This document shows positions 17,545-26,737 of a stretch of DNA of 64,000 nt, one piece after another. The notes beneath the pieces were generated by a model. That model saw nothing but the letters and a program-made list of their open reading frames with translations, did no database searches and had not been told where the DNA came from. A program made the position numbers and the translations under genes. Within the stretch, counting starts at the first letter, position 1. Every line of letters starts with the position of its first letter. This DNA is from Leucothrix pacifica (GTDB taxonomy: Bacteria > Pseudomonadota > Gammaproteobacteria > Thiotrichales > Thiotrichaceae). The stretch lies in assembly GCF_003172875.1 (NCBI RefSeq), contig NZ_QGKM01000004.1:1-64000 (forward strand), given 5' to 3'.

Positions 17545-18654
17545 TCATACTCTCTTTATTAAAGCTTCTGGCTTTTTTCCTTTAGGAAACTTAATCCCAC
17601 CCTCTTTATGTAAGTTGTTCGATAATATATCCGCCCAGAGATTTGTCAGCGGCTCACCAGAGACAAATACGCCATCAATTAGTTTAAGTTTGTTTTTATA
17701 AAATAACCAACGCTGTCCATTCTTAAAGTACATATTGCCATGATCTTTTCTCTCTAAAAACACCACTTCCGAAGGATTTTCTTTTGATAAATCGATGGCA
17801 TCACGTATATTTTGACCAACCGATTTATAATCAGGTCTAGCAGGCTGAACAACTCTATCCGCATTCGTTATAACAAACTCAGTAATTTTATCTTCATAAC
17901 TAGTACCAAGACGTTTTTTTAAATCTTTTTGAGGAATATTAAGGTGCTTGGAAAATGCTAAATTTAGGGGCTCAAGAGACCACTTTGAATATGGTTCTTC
18001 CGTGTTTTTTATAAACTGAGAGTAACGTGAATCTCTCTCACGAGCAGTAAATAACCGATTAGGTTTCCAATATTCCTTATTTTTAGCGTAGACCAAAATA
18101 TAGTTAGTCGTAGTAACTAAGCCAGGGTTAATCGACTTATGCCCAGTAGCCGACCCTTGCTTAAAGGTAATGATATTTATACGATTTTTTCGCCCAAAAA
18201 TTTCATCAAGAATCACCATGAGATAGGCTATTTCATTGTCATCTATGTGGACAAAAAGAGTTCCATCATTTGACATAAGACTGAATAACAGTTCAATTCT
18301 CTGTTGCATTAAAGACAACCAAACGGAGTGCTCCAAGCCATCTTCATAATTATCAAATGCATCACCTGTATTAAAAGGCGGATCAATGTAAATGCACTTA
18401 ACCTTCCCCGCGTACTCTTGCTCTAACGCTTTCAGTGCCAATAGGTTATCGCCATGAATCAGAATGTTGTCTTCAAAAGGCTTTGGAGTATCCTCTTCTG
18501 TCTGTGAAAACAAGTCAGTTGTTTCACCCTTCTCAGCTAAGTCAGGTACGTCAGCCCGATAAGAAAATTCAGGATCTTCTAGCAAAATACGTGGCTCCAA
18601 GCGTGGCCGTTTTTCTTTACCAATCCACGTTAGCTCTAATTTTTGTTTACTCAT
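17545..18654 (-). CDS. Type III-like DNA methyltransferase, C-terminally truncated
   Basis: The N-terminal part of a beta-class adenine methyltransferase of the Mod type. FEDNILIHGDNLLALKAL precedes motif IV (DPPFNTG, residues about 95-101 of the longest frame), followed by W-LMQQRIELL and GTLFVHIDDNE. It stops at KFPKGKKPEALIKRV, exactly where complete relatives go on to the F-G-SGTT motif that binds SAM. That motif is not found downstream in any frame, so the enzyme should be inactive. The ATG at 18654 overlaps the end of the AlbA_2 gene by 8 bp, showing translational coupling. Confidence 0.75.
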   Translation of the reverse strand: MSKQKLELTWIGKEKRPRLEPRILLEDPEFSYRADVPDLAEKGETTDLFSQTEEDTPKPFEDNILIHGDNLLALKALEQEYAGKVKCIYIDPPFNTGDAFDNYEDGLEHSVWLSLMQQRIELLFSLMSNDGTLFVHIDDNEIAYLMVILDEIFGRKNRINIITFKQGSATGHKSINPGLVTTTNYILVYAKNKEYWKPNRLFTARERDSRYSQFIKNTEEPYSKWSLEPLNLAFSKHLNIPQKDLKKRLGTSYEDKITEFVITNADRVVQPARPDYKSVGQNIRDAIDLSKENPSEVVFLERKDHGNMYFKNGQRWLFYKNKLKLIDGVFVSGEPLTNLWADILSNNLHKEGGIKFPKGKKPEALIKRV

Positions 18655-19927
18655 CAAATTGCTCAACTATTCCGTTCATCGCTTTGCTAGCTGCATAAAT
18701 TGTTAATTTTAACTCAGCCTGTGCTTCATCAGATTGCTCATACTTTGGTTTTTGTAAGGATAGCGTTTGGCTTGCTGACAAAATTTTGGGAACACCCTCG
18801 CCTCGGCGCTCAATAATATTTTGCCGCTTAGTCACTGGGTCAGCTGAATAATAACGACTTAACAAGTTAACCAACGTCTCATTACGAGTAATACTGTTAG
18901 CGTCCATCGTTTTAACCGTTAAGCTATTTGGTAAGCCACCGGGTGTCATTATTTCCAAGCGGTCACTAAACATATGCAAGCGAACTTTCGCTCCATGGAC
19001 GCCGTAATCACGATGCGCCACCGCATTAACAATCGCTTCATAAACAGCCCCTAGATCATACTGAGGAATATCAATTCGACCCGGTCGTTTAACGGCTTCA
19101 ATGCGCATATTTCGTTTCACAAAACTAAATGCACATTCTATTTGCTGATCAATACTGTCACGGCAATCCAATGCATCTACTTGAAACTCTGCATTGCGCT
19201 CAGTGCCGCTATATGCAACACACTGTAACCATGCTGAAGATAGATAATCAGAAGGTTGAGCAGTCAGCAGTAAAACACCAGAAACGGTTAAGTAAGTCTC
19301 TTTCTCATCATCTTCGCCGATCAGATAAAGCTTACTCAATTGCATGCTTTCAGGAAGATCATTATCGCGCAAGAAGCGTTCTTTCAAGGAGGGATCAATT
19401 GCTTCAAGCGGAGCATTAGGCACGACTTGTTCATCAAAACGGATCAATCGCGCCATGCTGCGCTGCTGAAACATTCGGGCTAACAAGTCAGGGGCCATTT
19501 CGCGTTTGCTGGAGCCAACGCGATGATAATAACCATTAGGACTACGATGAACGAATAAGCTTTTTAGGATACGCACCCAAATCACAGGCTTTTGGTAGCC
19601 TTCACGATTAGGAACCTCGACTAACCGTGTTTGGATTAAAGGCGGTGGGCTGATTTTTTCATTTACAATATTAGTAAGCCAAAGCTCAACATCATCTAAT
19701 TGTTCAGCAAGTATCCCCTCAACCGCTTTAGTCTGGTCATGAACCCCCAAAACAATAATGCCACCACTCGTATTGGCGAATGCTGCAATTTCATCTGCAA
19801 TACCGTCTTTGTGAGGTGTTTTTATTTTATTACCCTGAAAAGAGACTGACTTAAACTCATAAGCTGAGTCTTCACCTAATCTAAGTTGGTACACCAACTC
19901 CCTGATTAAATCAGTTGTATCAATCAT
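18647..19927 (-). CDS. AlbA_2 (Schlafen-type) putative DNA-binding protein with HATPase-like C-terminus
   Basis: A 426-residue protein of the COG2865 type. The N-terminal AlbA_2 domain has YEFKSVSFQGN and DEIAAFANTSGGIIVLGVHD. The C-terminal half has the AIVNAVAHRDY motif and SDRLEIMTPGGLP, typical of the GHKL-like ATP-binding part of these proteins. The start at 19927 overlaps the helicase stop as ATGA, and the longer frame's first 13 residues are not family-like. It is the middle gene of a helicase-AlbA-methyltransferase operon, a common defence-island arrangement. Its biochemical role is not established. Confidence 0.8.
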   Translation of the reverse strand: MIDTTDLIRELVYQLRLGEDSAYEFKSVSFQGNKIKTPHKDGIADEIAAFANTSGGIIVLGVHDQTKAVEGILAEQLDDVELWLTNIVNEKISPPPLIQTRLVEVPNREGYQKPVIWVRILKSLFVHRSPNGYYHRVGSSKREMAPDLLARMFQQRSMARLIRFDEQVVPNAPLEAIDPSLKERFLRDNDLPESMQLSKLYLIGEDDEKETYLTVSGVLLLTAQPSDYLSSAWLQCVAYSGTERNAEFQVDALDCRDSIDQQIECAFSFVKRNMRIEAVKRPGRIDIPQYDLGAVYEAIVNAVAHRDYGVHGAKVRLHMFSDRLEIMTPGGLPNSLTVKTMDANSITRNETLVNLLSRYYSADPVTKRQNIIERRGEGVPKILSASQTLSLQKPKYEQSDEAQAELKLTIYAASKAMNGIVEQFDE

Positions 19928-22746
19928 ACAGACTCCTGTAACGACCAACGCACTGTAAACAAACACTCGCTGTATGCACTTAGCTCTAGTGCAGCAGCGG
20001 CTTCCTCTAACAACTCATCTTCTTTTGCTTCGATTTTTTTCTTCTCTTCGTGGTAATTCAGCATAATCGTGTCACGTTCTCGCTCTAGTTTTTTTAGAGC
20101 ACGCTTAGCATCCATTTTTTCTTTTAAACTGGGTAGTTGGCGCGCGAGCCTTCGAGCATCACTCACCTCTCTATCTAATTGCTTCATACGTATCTCTAAA
20201 GCTGCTTTTCGGTCATCACTCCAGTGCTCTAGCTTCTCATTTTCTTCTTCGTAATATTGTTCACTTTGCTCCTCAGCTTTGGCAAAGTACTGACCGCGCT
20301 CCAGCTGCAACTGCTGCTCAAGAGTATCTGAATACATCAAAGCTTTTGTTGTCGCTGTTGCCTGCCCTGGGACCAACATTAAGCGCCGCGCAGTATCACT
20401 TTGTATTGCTTCACCATTATCTAAACAAGCGGTTACCAAAAGATACTCTAAGTGCTGTTTATTACTCGTGATAATGTATTTTTCCAACCTGAGTTCGCCA
20501 CTTGAGCCAATCAGATTTCGTACATCAACTCGTTGTGTTTCCAGTTGCCCATAATTTAGTGTTAATTCTATTTGTTCATCCAGCTGACGCTTCTGAGCTT
20601 TTTGTATTAACTCCTTACCTAACCCTTCATTCGGACGAAAAAACTTTGCATCATGTGTTTCAGCAGCTGGCCACGTCAGGTCATACCAATACGAGTTATA
20701 TCTAAAGCGGTCTTTGTGAAAGTCTGCATTAGGTAAAAGTTCAGCCTTTGCTAAGCGCATCATCATGTGCTGATACTCACCTAGGCTTTGAACAGTTGTT
20801 TCCTTACGCATGTTTAACTTCTGAACAACATCACTATCAAAATAGTTTAGAACAGAGCGAGACGTTTCTCGGATTTGATGGTCCAGAGTTTGTGCATTTT
20901 CTTCACGCCACTCATTATAAGCTGCATCAATTTCTTCATCACTACGACACTTCTGGTAAATTTCAAATATGCGGCGCTCAATGTCTACTCCAGACTCAAT
21001 AGAGCCTAAGATCTCATCTGATGCACCAAATACTCCTTCAAATAACTTAAATTTTTCATTAAGTAATTCGAAGACACGTTCATCAGCACGATTACCTTTA
21101 TTGATAAAGTTAACGACAACGACGTCATGCTTCTGACCATAACGATGAATACGACCAATGCGCTGTTCAACGCGTTGAGGGTTCCATGGCAAGTCATAGT
21201 TAATCAGCAAGGAACAGAACTGTAAGTTTATACCTTCTGCACCTGCTTCGGTGCTGATCATTAATCTTGAATCATCACGAAACTTATCAACCAAGGCCGC
21301 TTTCATATCAGAGGTTTTTGAGCCTGAAACACGGGCAGAGCCTTTGTGTTTTTCCAACCATTCCTTGTAGATCAGTCGTGATCTTGGATCATTATTCGTA
21401 CCATTTAAAAGTACAATCTGGTCTTGATAACCCTGCTTCTCCAGTAGATCGTAAAGCCAAGCCTGAGTGCGTATCGACTCCGTAAAAATAACGGCTTTAC
21501 GAGCCCCCCCTAAGCGTTCAGTCATTTCAAATGCTCGACTGAGTACCCTCAATAAAGCATCTGCTTTAGCATCTTGTTCAATATTTTTAGCGGCGTCACT
21601 AAATGATGTTAGACGTTCTATTTCTTCAGCTAATACCTCTGGGTCAATATACTCAATGTCTTCATCATCGGAATCCTCTACATCGTTGATAGACTCATAG
21701 TCTTTACTTAAGCCATCCACAACAGACTGCTTATCTTTCAAACGTTGAATCATGGTATCCAGTGTTCCCTGAATCGCATAGCTTGAAGAAGCAAGTATTT
21801 TACGTATCACTAATGCTACTAAGTGTCGGGCAACCGGCTTAATAGCAATTAAATTGTGATCTATTAAATAGTCAGAGATTGAATTATATAAAAGCTGCTC
21901 TTGGTCGCTTGGAGTGAAGTCTTCGGTAAGCGAGTAGCGCTTGGTGAAATTAAAGCTCCCTGTTTCCTGCACTTGTTTACGTAAACTTCGATTAACAATA
22001 GTACCTAAACGCTTACTCAGGAGAGTTAACTCTGACTGCTCAATATTGGGACGGGAATAACGCGCTTTAAACGAATCTAAATCACCAAAAAAATAAGGAT
22101 CAATTACAGATACCATGCCATATAGCTCTAGTAAGCTATTTTGTAATGGTGTGGCTGTCATTAAAATCTTAGGTCGATTAAGTAGTGCAGCATCTAATGC
22201 TTTAGCTGTTTTGGCACCCTCTTTTTTATAGATATTTCGCAGTTTATGCGCTTCGTCAAAGACGACTAAATCCCAGACAACCCTTCCAAGCTCTAGCTCT
22301 TTACGTGCAGCGAACTCATAAGAAGCTATAACGATTGCAGCATCTTGCCACTGTATGACATCAAAAGGATTTTCCGCGCCTGTTTTCAACGCATCTTTAT
22401 AGTTCGATGACTCTAAAATAACAGATGGTAGTTCAAATTTATCTTGTAGTTCTTGCGCCCATTGTTTACGTAATGTTGCTGGGACAATCAATAATAATTT
22501 ACGCTTCTGTTCAGCCCAACGCTGAGCTAAAACTAAACTTGCTTCAATGGTTTTACCTAAACCAACCTCATCAGCAAGAATCACACCTTTAGACAATGGC
22601 GAGCGAAGTGCAAAAAGAGCTGCTTGCACCTGATGCGCATTCATATCTACTTTTGCACTAGCGATAGTTTGCGTTAAAGATTCTTCGTAGTTTCCTTGCA
22701 AGGATAGCCAGTGTGAAAAGTACGCGCTTTGCTGAGGTGTATACAT
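19924..22746 (-). CDS. SNF2-family DEAH-box helicase
   Basis: A 940-residue superfamily 2 helicase of the SNF2/HepA group. Motif I is DEVGLGKT (residues 59-66), motif II DEAH (164-167), motif III LMTATPLQN, and the second RecA domain has STEAGAEGINLQFC and QRIGRIHRYGQ. An acidic insert (SDDEDIEYIDPE) lies between the lobes. The last 130 residues are a charged coiled coil. It is the first gene of a three-gene operon with an AlbA_2 ATPase and a methyltransferase, so it is probably the translocase of a restriction or defence complex. No nuclease domain is visible in it. Confidence 0.85.
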   Translation of the reverse strand: MYTPQQSAYFSHWLSLQGNYEESLTQTIASAKVDMNAHQVQAALFALRSPLSKGVILADEVGLGKTIEASLVLAQRWAEQKRKLLLIVPATLRKQWAQELQDKFELPSVILESSNYKDALKTGAENPFDVIQWQDAAIVIASYEFAARKELELGRVVWDLVVFDEAHKLRNIYKKEGAKTAKALDAALLNRPKILMTATPLQNSLLELYGMVSVIDPYFFGDLDSFKARYSRPNIEQSELTLLSKRLGTIVNRSLRKQVQETGSFNFTKRYSLTEDFTPSDQEQLLYNSISDYLIDHNLIAIKPVARHLVALVIRKILASSSYAIQGTLDTMIQRLKDKQSVVDGLSKDYESINDVEDSDDEDIEYIDPEVLAEEIERLTSFSDAAKNIEQDAKADALLRVLSRAFEMTERLGGARKAVIFTESIRTQAWLYDLLEKQGYQDQIVLLNGTNNDPRSRLIYKEWLEKHKGSARVSGSKTSDMKAALVDKFRDDSRLMISTEAGAEGINLQFCSLLINYDLPWNPQRVEQRIGRIHRYGQKHDVVVVNFINKGNRADERVFELLNEKFKLFEGVFGASDEILGSIESGVDIERRIFEIYQKCRSDEEIDAAYNEWREENAQTLDHQIRETSRSVLNYFDSDVVQKLNMRKETTVQSLGEYQHMMMRLAKAELLPNADFHKDRFRYNSYWYDLTWPAAETHDAKFFRPNEGLGKELIQKAQKRQLDEQIELTLNYGQLETQRVDVRNLIGSSGELRLEKYIITSNKQHLEYLLVTACLDNGEAIQSDTARRLMLVPGQATATTKALMYSDTLEQQLQLERGQYFAKAEEQSEQYYEEENEKLEHWSDDRKAALEIRMKQLDREVSDARRLARQLPSLKEKMDAKRALKKLERERDTIMLNYHEEKKKIEAKEDELLEEAAAALELSAYSECLFTVRWSLQESV

Positions 22747-23040
22747 GGGAGCTTAGTGTCCAATATTCTATTTATCAATAGGTTAGAAACCCTATCACTT
22801 CTAGTGTCTCACTATTGTGGCATCTTAACCTAAACAGAGGCAAGCGAGCATAGATTCTTAGCTCTCATGTTATCACATCACTACCCATTGCCACGTTGTG
22901 TTGTTTAGTTCGCAAAGCATCCTATCATTGGGATTTATAGATGCTAATAAAATGAGGTTTGTGTAAGGAGATTAAACAATATCGCACAAGCTTGACCCGA
23001 CCATAACTTCACACTTTATTCTTCACTGCCGCAACACACT
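22747..23040. other. Intergenic region upstream of the helicase operon
   Basis: About 300 bp between the helicase gene and the antitoxin remnant. It should hold the divergent promoters. A possible sigma-70 promoter for the toxin-antitoxin pair is TTGACC at 22992-22997 with TTTATT about 17 bp later. No hairpin or repeat stands out. Confidence 0.3.
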
Positions 23041-23054
23041 ACAAGGGGCAGTGA

Positions 23055-23276
23055 AATGACGATATCAGATCAAGAATGCATCAACAGTGTGAAAATGATG
23101 ATCAATGCCATTAAGTCTTAATTTCATGGTCGGAAGAGAAACAAGAGCTAATCATCGCAACCCGTAAACAACGCCTGCAGCAAGCTAGAGACTTAATTAA
23201 ACAATTCGCCAAGCCTAATGGATCTGTTGTAGACGAATTAATTGCAGAACGACACGAGGCTCCAAAATATGAGTAA
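23055..23276 (+). pseudogene. Antitoxin gene, apparently frameshifted
   Basis: An ATG after a GGGG-type site opens MTISDQECINSVKMMINAIK and stops at TAA (about 23120). The next frame (about 23125 onward) reads WSEEKQELIIATRKQRLQQA, then ARDLIKQFAKPNGSVVDELIAER, the kind of C-terminal tail found on antitoxins that wrap a PIN toxin, and ends in TAA at 23276. One lost or gained base joins the two into a protein of about 70 residues. The stop overlaps the toxin start (ATGAGTAA), as in coupled toxin-antitoxin pairs. Decay, sequencing error or recoding are all possible. Confidence 0.5.
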
Positions 23277-23658
23277 AGTCGTTCTGGATACTTCCGCTGT
23301 ATTGGCTTACCTGTTTGATCAAACCGGCGCAGAAAAAGTCGCGCCTATCTTAGAATCTGGTGCGGCAGTGATTTCAAGTGCGAATTATGCAGAAACAGTC
23401 AGCAAGTTATTTGACCTAAAAATGCCATCAGAAGCCATTCAGACAACCATGGACAACCTCGAAATGGAATGTATTGCACTATCTGAACAACAAGCATTTA
23501 TTGCCGGAGAGCTAAGACTGGCAAGCAAAGCCTATGGTTTATCACTGGGTGACAGAGCCTGTTTAGCCTTAGGAATAGAGACCGGATACGCCATTTATAC
23601 CGCCGCTAAAGCTTGGGCCAAAGTTCCTGTTGAGTGCGAAATCATACTCATTCGCTAA
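23269..23658 (+). CDS. PIN-domain toxin, VapC-like
   Basis: A 129-residue PIN-domain protein; family members are Mg-dependent ribonucleases held silent by an antitoxin. Acidic residues D7 (VVLDTSA), E42 (YAET) and D95 (SLGDRACLA) are in place. The fourth conserved acid, normally in T-A-D-x-x-W, is alanine here (YTAAKAW, A113). The ATG at 23269 is chosen because it overlaps the antitoxin stop and starts the conserved strand; the longer TTG frame is the antitoxin read out of frame. Given the frameshifted antitoxin, this pair may be inactive. Confidence 0.8.
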   Translation: MSKVVLDTSAVLAYLFDQTGAEKVAPILESGAAVISSANYAETVSKLFDLKMPSEAIQTTMDNLEMECIALSEQQAFIAGELRLASKAYGLSLGDRACLALGIETGYAIYTAAKAWAKVPVECEIILIR

Positions 23659-23756
23659 GTCTCACTCTTCGATCCCTGAGTGCTGCATTAAATTCAGCGA
23701 TGCTATTCTCTGTAATACTACCCAGCCTACTCACCCTCCCTCGCACAATGCCAAAT

Positions 23757-23833
23757 TGCCGCGGGGTGTTATTTAATTCGCTCATCGATTCAAGCGCAGC
23801 TTGTGTGAGCGAATTAAATAACACCCCGCGGCA
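23757..23833. repeat. 28-bp perfect inverted repeat with 21-nt loop
   Basis: Arm 23757-23784 (TGCCGCGGGGTGTTATTTAA and eight more bases) is the exact reverse complement of arm 23806-23833. The loop holds a second small stem (CAAGC-GCA-GCTTG). It sits between the convergent PIN toxin and aldehyde dehydrogenase genes and could end transcription from both sides, but it lacks a T run and is far longer and more perfect than normal terminators. It could also be a small palindromic mobile element. No target duplication is evident. Confidence 0.9.
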
Positions 23834-23836
23834 CCA

Positions 23837-25324
23837 CTACAACTGAATCCATGCAGTCTTCAGGTCAGTATATTTTTCCAAGGCATGTAGCGACTTATCC
23901 ACCCCGTTCCCCGATTGCTTAACACCACCCAGCGGCACCGTCACATCCGGCCCACCATAAGTATTCACGTGCACCACTCCAGCCTTAACCGCCCGAATCA
24001 TACGATGCGCCCGTGATAAATTCCCCGTCCAAACACCTGATGCCAAGCCGTAGTTGGAGCTATTCGCCATTTGTACCGCTTGCTCTTCAGTATCAAAAAC
24101 CACCACCCCTAGCACGGGTCCAAACACCTCTTCCTTATCAAGTTGCATATTGGTAGTGACATCAGAAAACACGGTTGGAGCCATATAATAGCCACCAGTT
24201 TCACCAAGAATTTGTTTGCCACCCGTGACTAGATTCGCACCATCTAACATGGCACTGTCAATAAATGATAAATCCTTATCCAGCTGTGCCGCGCTATTAA
24301 TCGCGCCGATGTCATTATCCAGATTAAGTGGGTCGCCGACTTTCAATTGTCTGGCAACAGCGGCAAGGTGTTCAACAAACTCATCATGTATTTCACGCTC
24401 AACGAGTAAGCGAGATCCTGCTACGCAAACCTGACCGGAGTTGCGGAAGATTCCCATCGCTGAGACCTTAGCAGCCTGCGCCAAGTCAGGAGCATCAGCG
24501 AAAACAATGTTTGGTGATTTTCCACCAAGTTCTAAGTACACACGTTTTAGATTTGAACGGGCCGAGTATTCCAGCAATTTACGGCCTACAAAACCCGATC
24601 CGGTGAATACCAAAACATCGACATCATTATGCAATCCTAAAGCTTCACCGCACACCGCACCTTGCCCGGTAATCACATTCAACACACCATCCGGAAGACC
24701 TGCTTCTGAAAATAACTCGGCAAGCCTCAGTAAGCTTAAGGAAGCGGTCTCAGATGGCTTGAGCACGACGGAATTACCGGTCGCCAGTGCCGGTGCTATT
24801 TTCCAGGCAGCGATCATCATTGGGAAATTCCACGGCACAATAGCCCCTACGACTCCGACAGGTTCGCGGTGAATCATTCCCAAAATGTTGTTCGGAGTGG
24901 GTGCAATTTCACCATAGACTTTATCGATTGATTCGGCGTAGAAGCGAATCGTTGCCGCTGCAGAACCCGGCTCTGCTCTAAACGCCATGCCGATTTCAGT
25001 GCCGTTATCACGTACTCCCAGTACAGCCAGCTCCAATGCATGTTTCTCAACGAGTTCAGCCGCTTTTAGCATCACTTTTTTACGTTCAGCGGGTGATGCC
25101 TGTGCCCAGCTTCCTTTTTCAAACACAGTACGAGCGGCTTTTACGGCGCGATCGACATCTTCAACGCCAGCATCGGCAGTGATAGTGATCACTTCACCGT
25201 TAATGGGACTGATGATATCCATGGTCTGGCCACTGCTAGCCGCTTGCCATTCACCATTGATAAACAATTGCTGAGGAGCAATGTTCTGTTGACGTAGCAC
25301 GTCAATTTGTTGTTGTTCTAACAT
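23837..25324 (-). CDS. Aldehyde dehydrogenase (PuuC/BetB-like)
   Basis: A 495-residue NAD(P)-dependent aldehyde dehydrogenase, normal in length. Visible: the PWNFPMMIAAWKIAPALA substrate/cofactor region, VFTGSGFVGR cofactor loop, catalytic glutamate in YLELGGKSPN, catalytic cysteine in NSGQVCVAGSR, and EEVFGPVLGV. The pattern is nearest to gamma-aminobutyraldehyde or betaine-aldehyde type enzymes. The start at 25324 has an AGGA site 7 bp away; the longer frame adds 12 non-conserved residues. It is on the same strand as the Tm-1-like/Tct genes and may oxidise an intermediate from that imported substrate. Confidence 0.85.
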   Translation of the reverse strand: MLEQQQIDVLRQQNIAPQQLFINGEWQAASSGQTMDIISPINGEVITITADAGVEDVDRAVKAARTVFEKGSWAQASPAERKKVMLKAAELVEKHALELAVLGVRDNGTEIGMAFRAEPGSAAATIRFYAESIDKVYGEIAPTPNNILGMIHREPVGVVGAIVPWNFPMMIAAWKIAPALATGNSVVLKPSETASLSLLRLAELFSEAGLPDGVLNVITGQGAVCGEALGLHNDVDVLVFTGSGFVGRKLLEYSARSNLKRVYLELGGKSPNIVFADAPDLAQAAKVSAMGIFRNSGQVCVAGSRLLVEREIHDEFVEHLAAVARQLKVGDPLNLDNDIGAINSAAQLDKDLSFIDSAMLDGANLVTGGKQILGETGGYYMAPTVFSDVTTNMQLDKEEVFGPVLGVVVFDTEEQAVQMANSSNYGLASGVWTGNLSRAHRMIRAVKAGVVHVNTYGGPDVTVPLGGVKQSGNGVDKSLHALEKYTDLKTAWIQL

Positions 25325-25415
25325 ATTTATTCCTGGTCGGTTGTGCGCTGTCGAACGCAAGTTTCACCGTGATATTCAAATTTTTCGCTATCAGCTAATC
25401 AATCCCTGACATCAC

Positions 25416-25447
25416 TTGATTACCTGATTACCTGATTACCTGATTGG
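25416..25447. repeat. Short tandem repeat, 8-bp unit TGATTACC
   Basis: About four copies of an 8-bp unit (CTGATTAC, the first and last diverged) lie in the gap between the aldehyde dehydrogenase and Tm-1-like genes. They could alter spacing of a regulatory site by slippage or simply be neutral. Confidence 0.7.
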
Positions 25448-25469
25448 TGCATGATTTAATTGCTGCAAA

Positions 25470-26702
25470 TTAAGTTTTAATCGTGCCATCCGCCACCCAT
25501 TGATCAAACTTGGCAAGTGCTGCATCTGCAAATGCCTGATCGTTAATATGAGCATCTAGTTCGGTCATTTCCACAGGGGACTGAATCGACTTTCGCATCT
25601 CAGCACAGAATGACTCTAAGCCCTCAGGATCATAAGCATCACCACCTTCTTTATCCCACTCTTCAAGTCCTTGTAGGGGAAGAAAAACATGCACCGCAGC
25701 TGTTGCCTGAGAAAGGCGTCGCCCCATTTCCCGAGCGGTCTCTCGCCGTTCTTCATTATTTAATGCTGACGACTTGATTAATCGATTGTGCGTATGAAAT
25801 GGTCTGTCCTGAAATTGCTCTGGTATCTCCTGCCAGCCTGCAAAATCAATCAGGTCTATCGCACCCGGCGCGACTAATTGAGGAATACCCGCACGACCAG
25901 CACTCAGCAAGCGATCCGGCCCAGAGCTAACCACGGAGCCGAAGATCAGATTGCTAAATTCCTGCATGGAAAAGTCCATGACACAGGCAAAGTCACCTTT
26001 GGCAGCGATGTTTTCAAAGGCCATACCACCCATGCCTGTTGAATGAAAAATAGCCACGTCAAAGCCCCGTTCCTCCAGTGCAGGTTTGAGTAATTTCATA
26101 TAGCTTAAACAGGAGCTGCCTAGCGAAGTCATTCCGACTACCGGACGATTATCTGTCACGGGTTCTACCGCTCGGGCCGCACCAAGCACTGCACCTGCTG
26201 CCTGACTAAGCGAGGACTTACAAATACTATTAAGCCCATACAAGCCACCTGCCCAAAGGATCATTTGGATATCTGCGGCTAAACGGCCCGGCGCTATCAA
26301 TGGTGAGAATGAAACCGTGGAGACAACATATTTAGGCACTCCCAAAGGTAGCGCCTGACACACATCAAGTGCCAGATCTGTCGCCATAGTCCCGCCTAGC
26401 AGTACAATACCGTCAAACTTACCCTGCTTAAAAAGATCTAATGCCACTGCTGACGCACCTGCAGCCATCATCTGCATCGCTTCATTTTCGCTATTGAAAT
26501 CGATGGCTTTTTGAATCGAACCATCGGCAGCCTCTGCAACTTGTTGTTTCGAGATATCCGTCGGGTTCTCCGGATCACCCAACACACTCACATCCATTGT
26601 CAACACACCGCCACCCATAGCTTTGATGCGTGATGCCATGTATTCCAATTCGTCGTTTTTAGTGTCGTATGTGCCGACAATTAATATCGTTTTATCCGAC
26701 AT
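25470..26702 (-). CDS. Tm-1-like ATP-binding domain protein (UPF0261)
   Basis: A 410-residue cytoplasmic protein of the Tm-1/UPF0261 family. It opens MSDKTILIVGTYDTKNDELE and has VLLGGTMATDLAL, PVVGMTSLGSSCLSYM and FHSTGMGGMAFE, all typical. The start at 26702 is preferred because AGGAG lies about 9 bp upstream. Family members usually sit with a TIM-barrel phosphoenolpyruvate-hydrolase-like partner, which is missing here. It follows tctA by about 35 bp, so it belongs to the transport operon, probably in breakdown of the imported acid. Exact reaction unknown. Confidence 0.85.
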   Translation of the reverse strand: MSDKTILIVGTYDTKNDELEYMASRIKAMGGGVLTMDVSVLGDPENPTDISKQQVAEAADGSIQKAIDFNSENEAMQMMAAGASAVALDLFKQGKFDGIVLLGGTMATDLALDVCQALPLGVPKYVVSTVSFSPLIAPGRLAADIQMILWAGGLYGLNSICKSSLSQAAGAVLGAARAVEPVTDNRPVVGMTSLGSSCLSYMKLLKPALEERGFDVAIFHSTGMGGMAFENIAAKGDFACVMDFSMQEFSNLIFGSVVSSGPDRLLSAGRAGIPQLVAPGAIDLIDFAGWQEIPEQFQDRPFHTHNRLIKSSALNNEERRETAREMGRRLSQATAAVHVFLPLQGLEEWDKEGGDAYDPEGLESFCAEMRKSIQSPVEMTELDAHINDQAFADAALAKFDQWVADGTIKT

Positions 26703-26737
26703 GACAAGCTCCTGATAATATCTCACCTTCTGGCGTG

